Numbered from the stretch's first letter, positions 44,700 through 53,842 are shown. The stretch: 55,487 nucleotides of DNA from Tomitella cavernea (GCF_016599145.1 NZ_JAENKO010000029.1:1-55487), one strand, 5' to 3'. The notes: generated from the sequence alone by a model not told the origin. Made by a program: numbers and translations.

Positions 44700-46121
44700 G
44701 TGACGGCGATCTCCTCTCAAGAATCCACCGCTTCGGCGCCGCCCGCCCCCACCACCGTCGGTCGGCTGCGCGCGTCGGGCCACCGTAGGGAAAGCGTGAA
44801 GTCTGAGATGCGGCGCAACCTGCTCGACGCGCTGCGCGACGGGCGGGACTCCGCGCCCGGCCTGCTCGGCTTCGGCGCGACCGTGCTGCCGCAGCTTGAG
44901 CGTGCCCTGCTGGCCGGTCACGACATCGTCCTGCTCGGCGAGCGCGGCCAGGGCAAGTCGCGCCTGCTCCGGACACTGCCGCTGCTGCTGGACGAGTGGA
45001 CCCCGGTCATCGACGGCGCGGAGTTGGGCGAGCACCCGTTCGACCCCATCACCTCGGAGTCGCGGCGACGTGCGGCAGAGCTGGGCGACGAGCTGCCTGT
45101 CGCGTGGCGCCACCGGGGCGATCGGTACCTGGAGAAGCTCGCCACCCCGGACACGTCGGTGGGTGACCTGGTGGGCGACGTCGACCCGGTCAAGGTGGCG
45201 GAGGGGCGCAGCCTGGGCGACCCGGAGACCATCCACTTCGGGCTGGTGCCACGCGCGCACCGGGGAATCATGGCCGTCAACGAGCTGCCGGACCTGGCCG
45301 AGCGCATCCAGGTGGCGCTGCTCAACGTCATGGAGGAGCGCGACATCCAGGTGCGCGGCCACTCGCTGCGGCTGCCGTTGGACGTGCTGCTGGTGGCCAG
45401 CTCCAATCCCGAGGACTACACCAACCGCGGCCGGATCATCACACCCCTCAAGGACCGCTTCGGCGCCGAGGTCCGCACGCACTACCCGCTCGAGCTGGAT
45501 GACGAGGTGGCCGTCATCCGCCAAGAGTCGCAGCTGGTGGCGGAGGTGCCGGAGCACCTGCTGGAGGTGCTGGCCCGGTTCACGCGGCTGCTGCGCGAGT
45601 CCACCTCCGTCGACCAGAGTTCGGGTGTGTCCGCGCGCTTCTCCATCGCCGCCGCCGAGACGGTGGCCGCCGGGGCGTTGCGGCGCTCCGCGATCCTGCA
45701 CCAGCCCGGCGAGCAGGGGGTGGCGCGCCCGGTGGATCTCGAGGCGGTGATACCGGTGCTGCGGGGCAAGCTCGAGTTCGAATCCGGCGAGGAGGGTCGC
45801 GAGGACGCGGTGCTCGAGCACCTGCTCCGCCGGGCCACCGCCGACACGGTGCGGGGGCGGCTGGGCGGGATCGACCTCGGCCCGCTGGTGTCGTTGATCG
45901 ACCAGGGGACGCAGGTGGTCACCGGCGACGACGTCTCCGCGGCCGAATTGCTGGGTTCACTCGCCGATGCGGAGACCGTCGCCCCGGTGATCGAACGGCT
46001 CGGCGCGCGCACCGCGGGCGAACGCGCCTCTGCGGTGGAGTTCGCGCTCGAGGGGCTGTTCCTGGCGCGCCGGGTGGCGAAGGACACCGGCGACGATGAC
46101 GGCAGGACGGTGTACGGCTGA
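44700..46121 (+). CDS. MoxR/Mg-chelatase-like AAA+ ATPase (Rv0958-like)
   Basis: 473-residue AAA+ ATPase. It has LLGERGQGKSRLL (Walker A, about 80-92), GIMAVNELPDLAERIQ (Walker B region), LLVASSNPEDYTNRGRIITPLKDRF (sensor 1 and arginine finger region) and a helical lid. It is of the MoxR/ChlI type that works with a VWA-domain partner to remodel proteins, insert metals or activate enzymes; it is not proven to be a chelatase. The VWA gene follows with a one-base overlap (TGATG). Matches M. tuberculosis Rv0958 by position and length. Target unknown. Confidence 0.9.
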   Translation: MTAISSQESTASAPPAPTTVGRLRASGHRRESVKSEMRRNLLDALRDGRDSAPGLLGFGATVLPQLERALLAGHDIVLLGERGQGKSRLLRTLPLLLDEWTPVIDGAELGEHPFDPITSESRRRAAELGDELPVAWRHRGDRYLEKLATPDTSVGDLVGDVDPVKVAEGRSLGDPETIHFGLVPRAHRGIMAVNELPDLAERIQVALLNVMEERDIQVRGHSLRLPLDVLLVASSNPEDYTNRGRIITPLKDRFGAEVRTHYPLELDDEVAVIRQESQLVAEVPEHLLEVLARFTRLLRESTSVDQSSGVSARFSIAAAETVAAGALRRSAILHQPGEQGVARPVDLEAVIPVLRGKLEFESGEEGREDAVLEHLLRRATADTVRGRLGGIDLGPLVSLIDQGTQVVTGDDVSAAELLGSLADAETVAPVIERLGARTAGERASAVEFALEGLFLARRVAKDTGDDDGRTVYG

Positions 46122-48139
46122 TGACCGGCCCCGATCCGCGGGGACGCCGCGGGCACGGCGGCCACGATCCGGGTGGCCCGCAGACGGACCTCCGTCACGC
46201 CCGGTACGGCCGGTACCGGGGCGGCCCGGACCCGCTTGCGCCGCCGGTGGATCTGCGCGAGGCGCTCGCCGACATCGGTGAGCAGGTCATGGCGGGCACC
46301 TCGCCGCGCCGCGCGGTACGGGAGTTGCTGCGCCGCGGCATGCGAGGGACCGCGGGGCTCGACGAGCTGCGCCGCCGCGCCGCCCGGCGCCGGAGCGAGC
46401 TGCTCGACAGAGGCGACCTGTCCGGCACCCTCGAGGAGGCGCGCAGCCTGCTGGACGAGGCGGTGCTGGAGGAACGCAAGGCCCTGGCGCGTGCGCTCGA
46501 CGACGACGCGCGGTTCCAGGAGATGCAGCTGGCCGAGCTGCCGCCGTCCACGGCCAAGGCCGTCGAGGAGCTCGGCGCCTATCCGTGGCGGAGCGCCGAG
46601 GCGCGGGACAAGTACGAGCAGATCAAGGACCTGCTGGGCCGCGAGATGCTCGATCAGAGGTTCGCGGGGATGAAGCAGGCGCTGGAGAACGCCACCGACG
46701 AGGACCGCCGGCGCGTCGAGCGGATGCTGGAGGCGCTGTCCGGCCTCCTGGACGCGCACAACCGGGGGGAGGACACGACCGCACGGTTCGCGGAGTTCAT
46801 GGACGGGTACGGCGACTTCTTCCCGGAGGGGCCCGCGAGCGTCGACGAGCTCATCGACGCGCTCGCGGCGCGCGCAGCGGCGGCGCAGCGGCTGCGCAAT
46901 TCGCTGTCGGAAGACCAGCGCGCGGAACTCGACGCGCTCGCCCGGCAGGCCTTCGGGAACCCGGGCATCGCCGAGCAGCTCGCACGCCTCGACGGGCAGC
47001 TGCAGGCGGCGCGCCCCGGCGCCGGGTGGTCCGGCGACGAGGATTTCGGCGGGTCCGAGGGGATGGGCCTCGGCGAGGGGACGTCGGCGATCCAGCAGAT
47101 CGGTGACCTCGAGGCGTTGTCGGAGACGCTGTCGCAGCAGTACCCGGGCGCGACGATGGACGACGTCGACCTCGACGAGCTGGCCCGGTTGCTGGGGGGC
47201 GAGGCCGCCGTGGATGCGCGCACGCTCGCGGAACTCGAGCGCGCCCTGCACGAGCAGGGACTGGTGGACCGGGGGCCCGACGGCGATCTGCGCCTGTCGC
47301 CGGCCGCGATGCGCAAACTCGGTCAGGCCGCGCTGCGCGATGTCGCGCGCAGCCTCTCGTCGCGGGCCGGCGGCCGCGAAACGCACCGCGCGGGTGCGGC
47401 GGGCGAACCGACGGGCGCCGCGCGGCCGTGGCGGTTCGGCGACACCGAACCGTGGGACACCACCCGCACGGTCGTCAACGCGGTCCTGCGCACGGCAGGG
47501 ACGGGCTCCGGCCCCCCGGTACGTTTGAGAGTGGACGACGTGGAGGTGGTCGAGAACGAGAGGCGCACCCGCGCGGCGGTGGCGCTGCTGGTGGACATCT
47601 CGTTCTCGATGGTGATGGACGGCCGGTGGGTGCCCATGAAGCGCACGGCGCTGGCGCTCGAGCATCTCGTGCGGACCCGCTTCCGCGGGGACCACCTGCA
47701 GATCATCGCCTTCGGGCGGCATGCGCGCACCATGTCCGTGCAGGAGCTGGCCGGCCTGGACGAGATCTTCGAGCAGGGCACCAACCTGCACCACGGGCTG
47801 CTGCTGGCCGGGCGGCACGTGCGCCGATACCCGGACGCGCAGCCGGTGGTGCTGGTGGTGACCGACGGCGAACCCACAGCTCACCTGCAGCCGGGCGGCG
47901 ACGCGTTCTTCGACTACCCGCCGCACCCGGTCACACTCGCGCACACCGTGGAGGAACTCGACGCGTTGCGCAGGCTCGGCGCGCAGGTGACGTTCTTCCG
48001 GCTCGGCGGCGATCCGGGTCTGGGGCGGTTCGTCGACACGATGGCGCGCCGCGTGTCCGGCCGCGTCGTCGCCCCCGACGCCGACGGGCTGGGCGCCGCA
48101 GTGGTGGGCGACTACCTCCGGGCGCGGCGCAGGCGGTGA
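46121..48139 (+). CDS. VWA-domain protein, partner of the AAA+ ATPase (Rv0959-like)
   Basis: 672 residues. The N-terminal two thirds is a charged helical region (about 40-420) and the C-terminal third is a von Willebrand A domain (about 465-670). The MIDAS metal site is LLVDISFSMV (DxSxS) with the later TDGEPTAH. The arrangement with an upstream MoxR-like ATPase matches two-component chaperone systems in which the VWA protein brings the client. The ATG overlaps the ATPase stop, so stoichiometric synthesis is likely. Cytoplasmic; no signal or membrane segment. Confidence 0.9.
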   Translation: MTGPDPRGRRGHGGHDPGGPQTDLRHARYGRYRGGPDPLAPPVDLREALADIGEQVMAGTSPRRAVRELLRRGMRGTAGLDELRRRAARRRSELLDRGDLSGTLEEARSLLDEAVLEERKALARALDDDARFQEMQLAELPPSTAKAVEELGAYPWRSAEARDKYEQIKDLLGREMLDQRFAGMKQALENATDEDRRRVERMLEALSGLLDAHNRGEDTTARFAEFMDGYGDFFPEGPASVDELIDALAARAAAAQRLRNSLSEDQRAELDALARQAFGNPGIAEQLARLDGQLQAARPGAGWSGDEDFGGSEGMGLGEGTSAIQQIGDLEALSETLSQQYPGATMDDVDLDELARLLGGEAAVDARTLAELERALHEQGLVDRGPDGDLRLSPAAMRKLGQAALRDVARSLSSRAGGRETHRAGAAGEPTGAARPWRFGDTEPWDTTRTVVNAVLRTAGTGSGPPVRLRVDDVEVVENERRTRAAVALLVDISFSMVMDGRWVPMKRTALALEHLVRTRFRGDHLQIIAFGRHARTMSVQELAGLDEIFEQGTNLHHGLLLAGRHVRRYPDAQPVVLVVTDGEPTAHLQPGGDAFFDYPPHPVTLAHTVEELDALRRLGAQVTFFRLGGDPGLGRFVDTMARRVSGRVVAPDADGLGAAVVGDYLRARRRR

Positions 48140-48155
48140 GCCGGGCCGCCCGCCG

Positions 48156-48641
48156 TCACGCCCACTTGTTGGCGGTGACGGTGAAGCTGGGCAGATCCTC
48201 CAGCTTCACCACGTACTCGTAGGCGCGTTCGTACCCGGTGCGGGTGATGCGCCACTGCCCGTCCTCGCCGCGCGCATAGTCGTCGTCGTAGACGGCCGCG
48301 CCGCGCAGCATCACGCCCTGCGAGGGGATGAGCACGGTGTCGCTGAGATGCCAGTAGCCGTGCGCCGTGTCTCCGTCGACGGTGATCTCGGGGTGTGCGA
48401 CGAAGTGCTCGGTGAGCATCTCCTTGCGGCCCATGTGCTTGCGCATGAACGCCACCAGCGCGTCCCGGTCGTCGAAGGTGTACTTGCCGTACTTGGCCGT
48501 GATCGACGGCGCGAGGGTGTCGGTGAACGGCTCCCAGTCCTTGCCGTCGAGGCAGCGCAGGTAGCGGTGCTTGAGCCGCTTGATCTCCTCGATGGCGACG
48601 AGGGTGGCCAGGGCCGGGTCGGCCGGGGCTGCGTGGGTCAC
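48156..48641 (-). CDS. SnoaL/NTF2-like domain protein
   Basis: 161-residue single-domain protein with the NTF2-like pattern: an N-terminal helix (EEIKRLKHRYLRCLDGKDWEPF in parts) and a cone-shaped sheet ending WRITRTGYERAYEY. Members of the SnoaL_4 group act as small cyclases, isomerases or binding proteins; substrate unknown. AGGAG lies 6 nt before the GTG start at 48641. It is convergent with the VWA gene (16 nt between stops). Confidence 0.82.
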   Translation of the reverse strand: MTHAAPADPALATLVAIEEIKRLKHRYLRCLDGKDWEPFTDTLAPSITAKYGKYTFDDRDALVAFMRKHMGRKEMLTEHFVAHPEITVDGDTAHGYWHLSDTVLIPSQGVMLRGAAVYDDDYARGEDGQWRITRTGYERAYEYVVKLEDLPSFTVTANKWA

Positions 48642-48704
48642 GTGCTGCTCCTGTGGCGGGGTGTCGGTTCGGCGGGTGCTTCCGGCCCGGCACGCGAATG
48701 CAAG

Positions 48705-48741
48705 GAGCCGGGCAGGACGAACGCTACGTCCTGCCCGGCTC
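48705..48741 (-). terminator. Second hairpin downstream of rpsR
   Basis: GAGCCGGGCAGGACG and CGTCCTGCCCGGCTC form a perfect 15-bp stem with a 7-nt loop. On the minus strand it is followed by CCTTGCATTCG. It lies between rpsR and the SnoaL gene, so it probably ends the rpsR mRNA. Confidence 0.7.
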
Positions 48742-48769
48742 CCGCCGGAGAAGTGCTCCCGATCACCGG

Positions 48770-48794
48770 GCCCGGCCGCGCGACGCGGCCGGGC
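48770..48794 (-). terminator. First hairpin downstream of rpsR
   Basis: GCCCGGCCGCG and CGCGGCCGGGC form a perfect 11-bp stem with a 3-nt loop, 8 nt after the rpsR stop codon. It acts in tandem with the hairpin at 48705-48741. Confidence 0.6.
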
Positions 48795-48802
48795 ATGGGC
48801 GG

Positions 48803-49069
48803 TCAGTGCGTGGTGTACGGCAGCAGCGCCATCTCACGGGCGTTCTTGACGGCGGTGGCGACCTGCCGCTGCTGCTGCGGGCTCAGCCCCGTCACGCGGC
48901 GCGAGCGGATCTTGCCGCGGTCGGAGATGAACGTGCGCAGCAGGTTGATGTCCTTGTAGTCGACCGTGGCGATGCCGGCGGCGGTCAACGGGTTCTTCTT
49001 GGGCTTGCGGGGCGCGTCGTTGCGGTTCTTGCGGGACGACGACGACGACGAATTCCTCTTGCCAGCCAT
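48803..49069 (-). CDS. rpsR: 30S ribosomal protein S18, cysteine-free (C-minus) paralogue type
   Basis: 88 residues. The core [25 protein letters not shown] and [21 protein letters not shown] (each read in part) is S18. There is no cysteine; the main S18 of Mycobacteriales carries a zinc-type CxxC motif before the DYKD stretch, so this is the zinc-independent paralogue type (RpsR2-like). TAGGAGG lies 9 nt before the ATG. In M. tuberculosis rpsR2 sits in a Zur-controlled cluster with L28, L33 and S14 paralogues; here it stands alone, and no A/T-rich Zur box is visible upstream. It may have escaped that regulation, or be the only S18. Confidence 0.93.
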   Translation of the reverse strand: MAGKRNSSSSSSRKNRNDAPRKPKKNPLTAAGIATVDYKDINLLRTFISDRGKIRSRRVTGLSPQQQRQVATAVKNAREMALLPYTTH

Positions 49070-49374
49070 ATTGTGCGGCCTCCTAGCGGCGTTTCGGTGC
49101 GGCGCGGCGGGGGGTGCGACGCCGTGGGCGGGTGTGACTCGACCTGTGACAGGACTTCCGGGCAGCTCCACCCGTGGGGAGGCCCGGCGGGCACACCCAT
49201 GACCAGATAAACCTACGCGAGGGCACGCCCCGTGGTCCACTCAGGGGTGCATCGTCGGCCCGGCCGGTGCCCGGGTGTCCGGATGCAGGGCAGAGATCCC
49301 GACGGTTGGGCACGGCCGGGCATAATCGCGGTGGCCCGCGCATGTCCCGCCCGCGAACGATGGAGGAGGCCGCT
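49070..49374. other. 305-nt intergenic region, divergent rpsR / UPF0126 gene
   Basis: No gene is supported here. On the minus strand TAGGTT (near 49209-49214) is a possible rpsR -10, leaving an rpsR leader of about 130 nt. On the plus strand CATAAT (49321-49326) is a possible -10 for the UPF0126 gene. No Zur-like palindrome or other operator stands out. Confidence 0.5.
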
Positions 49375-49989
49375 GTGCTCACCACACTCGACCTCGTCGG
49401 CACGGCCGCGTTCGCCGCCTCCGGCGCGTCGATCGGGGTGTTCAAGCGCCTGGATCTGTTCGGGGTGTGCGTCGTCGGCGTCACCACGGGCATCGGCGGC
49501 GGCATCACCAGGGACGTCCTGCTGGGCGTGCACCCGCCCACAGCCTTGGTGCAGTGGCCCGATTTCGTCGTCGCGCTGGCCTTCTCGCTGGGGGTGTTCC
49601 TGCTGCACCCGCTGCTGGGGCACGTGCAGACCGCGGTGTTGTGGCTCGACGCACTGGGAATGGGGGTGTTCGCCACCACCGGCGCGGCGACGGCGCTGCG
49701 CCACGACGCCGAATGGTGGGCCGCGATCCTCATCGGCGCGATCACCGCGATCGGCGGCGGGGTGCTGCGCGACGTGCTGGTCAACGAGATGCCACTGCTG
49801 TTGCACCGTGACTTGTATGCGACCCCGGCGCTGGTCGGGGCGACGATCGTCGTGGGCTTCGAGCTGGGCTCGGTGCCGTATCCGTGGGGATTGGTGACGG
49901 GGACGGTCATCGCCACGGTGCTGCGCCTGGCGGCGCTGGCGCGCGGGTGGAACCTGCCGTCGCCGCCGCAGTGGGGCCGGACCTCGTAG
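49375..49989 (+). CDS. UPF0126/TRIC-type membrane protein
   Basis: 204 residues with about seven helices made of two repeated units, each with a glycine-rich motif: GIGGGITRDVLLG (about 40) and AIGGGVLRDVLVNE (about 125). This is the UPF0126 family, structurally TRIC-like cation channels, with one E. coli member linked to glycine transport. AGGAGG lies 6 nt before GTG 49375; ATGs at 49342 and 49360 are in frame but less well supported. Its stop lies next to the -10 of mprA. Confidence 0.88.
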   Translation: MLTTLDLVGTAAFAASGASIGVFKRLDLFGVCVVGVTTGIGGGITRDVLLGVHPPTALVQWPDFVVALAFSLGVFLLHPLLGHVQTAVLWLDALGMGVFATTGAATALRHDAEWWAAILIGAITAIGGGVLRDVLVNEMPLLLHRDLYATPALVGATIVVGFELGSVPYPWGLVTGTVIATVLRLAALARGWNLPSPPQWGRTS

Positions 49990-49992
49990 GCT
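49987..49992 (+). promoter_or_regulatory. Predicted -10 element of mprAB
   Basis: TAGGCT, containing the stop codon of the UPF0126 gene, ends 6 nt before GTG 49999. It predicts a leaderless mprA mRNA. Confidence 0.45.
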
Positions 49993-49998
49993 TTGCGT

Positions 49999-50700
49999 GT
50001 GGCGGTGAACATTCTGGTGGTCGACGACGACCGTGCGGTGCGTGATTCGTTGCGCCGGTCGTTGACGTTCAACGGCTATGCGGTCGAGACCGCGCACGAC
50101 GGCCTCGACGCGTTGGAGAAGATCGACGCGGCACGGCCCGACGCTGTGGTGCTGGACGTGATGATGCCGCGCGTCGACGGGCTGGAGGTGTGCCGGCGCC
50201 TGCGCGGCACCGGCGACGACCTTCCGGTACTGATGCTCACCGCGCGCGATTCCGTCTCGGAGCGCGTGGCGGGGCTGGACGTCGGTGCGGACGACTACCT
50301 GCCGAAGCCGTTCGCCATGGAGGAGCTCCTGGCCCGGCTACGCGCCCTGCTGCGTCGCGCCAACCCGGAGGAGGACGCGGACGGCGAACCCGCCGAGGTG
50401 CTGGCGTTCGCCGACCTCACCCTGGACCAAGGTAGCCGCGAGATCATGCGCGGCGACCGCCCCATCAGTCTCACGCGCACGGAGTTCTCGCTGCTGGAGA
50501 TGCTGCTGGCGAACTCGAAAAGGGTTCTCACACGGGGCCGGATCCTGGAGGAGGTGTGGGGCTACGACTTCCCCACGTCCGGCAATGCACTGGAGGTGTA
50601 CATCGGCTATCTGCGCCGCAAGACCGAGGCCGGCGGCGAGCCGCGCCTGATACACACGGTCCGGGGCGTCGGCTACGTGCTGCGGGAAAGTCCCCCGTGA
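49999..50700 (+). CDS. mprA: Response regulator MprA
   Basis: 233-residue OmpR-family regulator. The receiver domain has VVDDD at 7-11, the phosphoacceptor Asp about 53 in [11 protein letters not shown] and the conserved Lys in LPKPF. The C-terminal winged helix shows [13 protein letters not shown] and VYIGYLRRK with [10 protein letters not shown]. It is very close to M. tuberculosis MprA, which responds to envelope stress and controls sigE, sigB, pepD and its own operon. GTG 49999 is preferred because of the leaderless -10; the start overlaps no ribosome site. mprB overlaps its stop by 4 nt. Confidence 0.96.
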   Translation: MAVNILVVDDDRAVRDSLRRSLTFNGYAVETAHDGLDALEKIDAARPDAVVLDVMMPRVDGLEVCRRLRGTGDDLPVLMLTARDSVSERVAGLDVGADDYLPKPFAMEELLARLRALLRRANPEEDADGEPAEVLAFADLTLDQGSREIMRGDRPISLTRTEFSLLEMLLANSKRVLTRGRILEEVWGYDFPTSGNALEVYIGYLRRKTEAGGEPRLIHTVRGVGYVLRESPP

Positions 50701-52121
50701 CGCAGCACCTGCGTCCGGATCCGCGCGCGTGGCTGGCGCACCTGCGCCGCGTTTCGCTGCGCGGGCGTGTCACGGCGCTGGCGACGACGGTCGCGGTGGT
50801 GCTGGTGGCGGCGATGGCGGTCTCGACATACTTCGTCGTCCGCTCCGCCCTGTACACCTCGGTGGACACGCAGTTGCGTGCGCGTGCCGCGACGTTCGTC
50901 GACAGCTCGGCGCTGGCATTGGACCCCAGCTTCGTCCTCACACTCGCGCGGGCGTTCACCTCGGACATCAGCGTGGCGCTGATCTACCCCGACGGCTCCG
51001 TGTACGCACCCGGCCCTCGCATCCCCATCGGCGGACCGGAGGTCGCGGTGGCGAGCGGGCACGACCAGTCGTCACTGCGCACCGCGGGCGGCCAACGTAT
51101 CCTCGCGGAGCGTTCCCAATCCGGGGTCACCCTGGTGCTCTCGCAACGGCTGGCGCCCACGCAGCGGGTGCTCGACAGGTTGGCGCTGGTGCTCGGGATC
51201 GTCGGCGGCATCGGCGTCGTCGTCGCGGCGGCGGCCGGAACCGCCGTCGGCAGAACCGGTCTGCGCCCGGTCAGCCGGCTCACCGCGGCGGCCGAGCGCG
51301 TCGCGCGCACGGACGACCTCACCCCGATCCCTGTCTCCGGCAACGACGAACTCGCACGACTCACGATGAGCTTCAATGCGATGCTGCGTGCCCTGGCGGA
51401 CTCGCGTGAACGGCAGAGCCGGCTGGTCGCCGACGCCGGTCATGAGCTCAAGACGCCGTTGACATCGCTGCGCACCAACGCGGAGCTGCTCATCGCCGCC
51501 GGGCGTCCTGGCGCGCCTGCTTTGCCCCCGGGGGAGACCGAGGCGATACGCGACGACGTGCTGGCGCAGATCGAGGAGTTGTCGACCCTCGTGGCGGATC
51601 TGGTGGACCTCGCGCGGGAGGACAGCCCGGAGACCGTGCGGCAGCGTATCGACCTGCGCGAGGTGCTGGACGGGGCGCTCGACCGCGTGCAACGGCGCCG
51701 CTCCGACGTGCAATTCGAGGTGTGGGCGGCGTCGTGGTTCGTCTACGGCGACGCCGGTGGATTCGGCCGTGCGGTACTGAACATCCTGGACAACGCGGCC
51801 AAGTGGAGCCCGCCGGGGGAGAAGGTGCACGTAGCGCTCCGCCAGGTGGGGCCGCATCTGGCCGAGCTCACGGTGGCCGACGCCGGGCCGGGGATCCCCG
51901 AGCCGGACAGGCAGTTGGTGTTCGAGCGCTTCTACCGGTCGGACACAGCCCGCTCGATGCCGGGCTCGGGCCTGGGCCTGGCGATCGTGCGGCAGGTCGT
52001 CGTGAAACACGGCGGGGTCATCACCGCGGACGTGTCCGATCGTGGGGGCGCGTTGATCCGCATCGCCCTGCCGGGCGAGCCGGGGTCGGCGCCCGGGGCG
52101 AGGACGCACGTGGACGGTTGA
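50697..52121 (+). CDS. mprB: Sensor histidine kinase MprB
   Basis: 474-residue membrane kinase. The first helix (about 25-47) and second (about 160-185) enclose a roughly 110-residue extracytoplasmic sensor. A HAMP segment follows, then the H-box [16 protein letters not shown] (His about 249), N-box [15 protein letters not shown] and GSGLGLAIV. In mycobacteria MprB senses membrane and cell-wall stress and is held back by DnaK; that is family knowledge. The GTG start overlaps the mprA stop (GTGA), so both are made together. Confidence 0.95.
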   Translation: MTQHLRPDPRAWLAHLRRVSLRGRVTALATTVAVVLVAAMAVSTYFVVRSALYTSVDTQLRARAATFVDSSALALDPSFVLTLARAFTSDISVALIYPDGSVYAPGPRIPIGGPEVAVASGHDQSSLRTAGGQRILAERSQSGVTLVLSQRLAPTQRVLDRLALVLGIVGGIGVVVAAAAGTAVGRTGLRPVSRLTAAAERVARTDDLTPIPVSGNDELARLTMSFNAMLRALADSRERQSRLVADAGHELKTPLTSLRTNAELLIAAGRPGAPALPPGETEAIRDDVLAQIEELSTLVADLVDLAREDSPETVRQRIDLREVLDGALDRVQRRRSDVQFEVWAASWFVYGDAGGFGRAVLNILDNAAKWSPPGEKVHVALRQVGPHLAELTVADAGPGIPEPDRQLVFERFYRSDTARSMPGSGLGLAIVRQVVVKHGGVITADVSDRGGALIRIALPGEPGSAPGARTHVDG

Positions 52122-52170
52122 GCCGCGCCCACAGGGTTCGTAATTCGTTCCACGGGGAATCACCAGTGTG

Positions 52171-52188
52171 CTCTCAGTGCGTTCTCAG
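52171..52188 (+). promoter_or_regulatory. MprA-box-like direct repeat upstream of pepD
   Basis: CTCTCAG (52171-52177) and TTCTCAG (52182-52188) repeat with 11-nt spacing, one DNA helical turn. This is the kind of tandem TCTCAG repeat reported for MprA binding in M. tuberculosis, and pepD is a known MprA target there. It lies 135 nt before the pepD start and 50 nt after the mprB stop. Confidence 0.65.
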
Positions 52189-52323
52189 CAACGTGCACCA
52201 GGCTGAAGATCAGAGGTCGCCGCCCCGGGGCGGCGCGGGGACCGCGCCGCCGGGATAGTCCGCCGGCGCGGCGGCATCCGAAGATCGCGGCGGCGTGGGC
52301 GCCGCCAGGGAGAGAGGCCGAGA

Positions 52324-53826
52324 ATGGACGACAATCGCAATCCCGACAGGCGCAATCCCGACAGGCGCGATCCCGACAGGCGCAATCCCGACAGGCGCGA
52401 TCCCGACAGGCGCGATCCCGACGGCGGATTCGACGGCGGGGAGCACGGCCGCGGACCTGGACACGACGGGGACCTGGGCGGCACGCAGGACCCGCCACAG
52501 CAATACGGCCCGCAGGCGGGAGCGCCGGACGGTCCGCACCCCACCGAGGAGCTCCACGGGCTGGGGACGCCGCCGCCCGCGCACTATCCGGGTCCGGGCC
52601 CCTACCAGGCGCCCGGACCGTACCCGCCGGGCGGCGCATACCAGGGGGTGTATCCGGGGCCGGGCCCCGAGCACTACCCGGGCCCGCAGCACGGGGCGCC
52701 GTCACCGCTGGCGGCGAAACCCCCGCGCCGCAGGCCGGGCGCGGCCGTGCTCGTCGCCGGGGCGCTCGCGTTCGCGCTCGTCGGCGGGGCTATCGGTGGC
52801 GTGACCGGCGCGTACTTCGCGACCAATGACGATTCCGGTTCGGCGTCGGTCGTGCAGGCGCTCAACGATTCGACCACCAAGGCGCAGCCCACCGCGGCCG
52901 CCCCCAGCGGATCGGTGCAGCAGGTGGCGCAGAAAGTGCTGCCGAGCGTCGTCGAGATCAAGGTGGCCACGCGCGGCGGGGGCGGTGAAGGCTCCGGCAT
53001 AATCCTGTCGCAGGACGGGATGATCCTCACCAACAACCACGTTGCCACGGCCGAGTCCTCCGGGCCCGTGCAGATCCAGGTGACGTTCGCGGACGGGTCC
53101 ACGAGTCCCGCGAAGATCGTCGCCGCGGACCCCGTCACCGACATCGCGGTGATCAAGGCCGACAAGACGGGACTCACACCGATCGAGCTCGGCTCGTCCT
53201 CCAACCTCCAGGTGGGCCAGCAGGTGGTCGCCATCGGCTCGCCGCTGGGCCTGTCCGGCACCGTCACAGCGGGAATCATCAGCGCACTCAATCGGCCGGT
53301 GTCCACCAGCGGCAACAGCGGCGACCAGGCGACGGTGATCGACGCGATCCAGACCGATGCCGCCATCAATCCGGGCAACTCCGGCGGCGCGCTGGTGAAC
53401 ATGAAGGGCCAGCTGATCGGCATGAACACCGCCATCGCTTCGCTCGGCGAGGGCATGGGGCAGCAGTCCGGCTCCATCGGCCTCGGCTTCGCCATTCCTG
53501 TCGAGCAGGTCAAGCAGATCTCCCAGGACCTGATCACCACCGGGCACGCCCAGCATGCGCAGATCGGAATCACCGTCCCCGTCCGTTCCAATGCCTCCGG
53601 CGCACTGGTGATGTCGGTGCTGCCGGGCGGGCCGGCGGACCAGGCGGGCATCAAGAAGGGGCAGGTGATCACGAAGGTCGATGACCGGGTCGTGAGTGGC
53701 GGTGACGGGTTGATCGCAGCGGTCCGGTCCCACGCGCCCGGCGACAAGGTCACCGTCACGGTCACCGACGAGAACGGCGGGAATCCGCACACCGTCGACG
53801 TGACGCTCGGAGAAGCGCAGAACTGA
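52324..53826 (+). CDS. pepD: HtrA-like serine protease PepD
   Basis: 500-residue envelope protease. A long hydrophilic N-terminus starts with a 15-bp-repeat-encoded RNPDR/RDPDR array (about 5-33) and a Pro/Gly/Tyr-rich stretch. A membrane helix (about 140-160) follows, then a trypsin-like domain with the triad NNHVA (His about 239), DIAVIK (Asp about 273) and GNSGGAL (Ser about 353), and a C-terminal PDZ domain (about 400-495, including GGPADQAGIKKGQVI). PepD acts as protease and chaperone under envelope stress and belongs to the MprAB regulon. An AGAGAG-like site precedes the ATG. The repeat array is a probable site of length variation. Confidence 0.95.
   Translation: MDDNRNPDRRNPDRRDPDRRNPDRRDPDRRDPDGGFDGGEHGRGPGHDGDLGGTQDPPQQYGPQAGAPDGPHPTEELHGLGTPPPAHYPGPGPYQAPGPYPPGGAYQGVYPGPGPEHYPGPQHGAPSPLAAKPPRRRPGAAVLVAGALAFALVGGAIGGVTGAYFATNDDSGSASVVQALNDSTTKAQPTAAAPSGSVQQVAQKVLPSVVEIKVATRGGGGEGSGIILSQDGMILTNNHVATAESSGPVQIQVTFADGSTSPAKIVAADPVTDIAVIKADKTGLTPIELGSSSNLQVGQQVVAIGSPLGLSGTVTAGIISALNRPVSTSGNSGDQATVIDAIQTDAAINPGNSGGALVNMKGQLIGMNTAIASLGEGMGQQSGSIGLGFAIPVEQVKQISQDLITTGHAQHAQIGITVPVRSNASGALVMSVLPGGPADQAGIKKGQVITKVDDRVVSGGDGLIAAVRSHAPGDKVTVTVTDENGGNPHTVDVTLGEAQN
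52336..52422. repeat. 15-bp tandem repeats at the 5' end of pepD
   Basis: CGCAATCCCGACAGG or CGCGATCCCGACAGG occurs five times head to tail plus a partial sixth. Units alternate between Asn and Asp at the second residue and encode (R-N/D-P-D-R) repeats. Copy changes keep the frame. Confidence 0.9.
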
Positions 53827-53842
53827 CCGGCGGGGCGGGCCG

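Noticed and set aside
52336-52422. CRISPR array
   Set aside because: The repeats are contiguous 15-bp units inside a coding region with no spacers and no cas genes.
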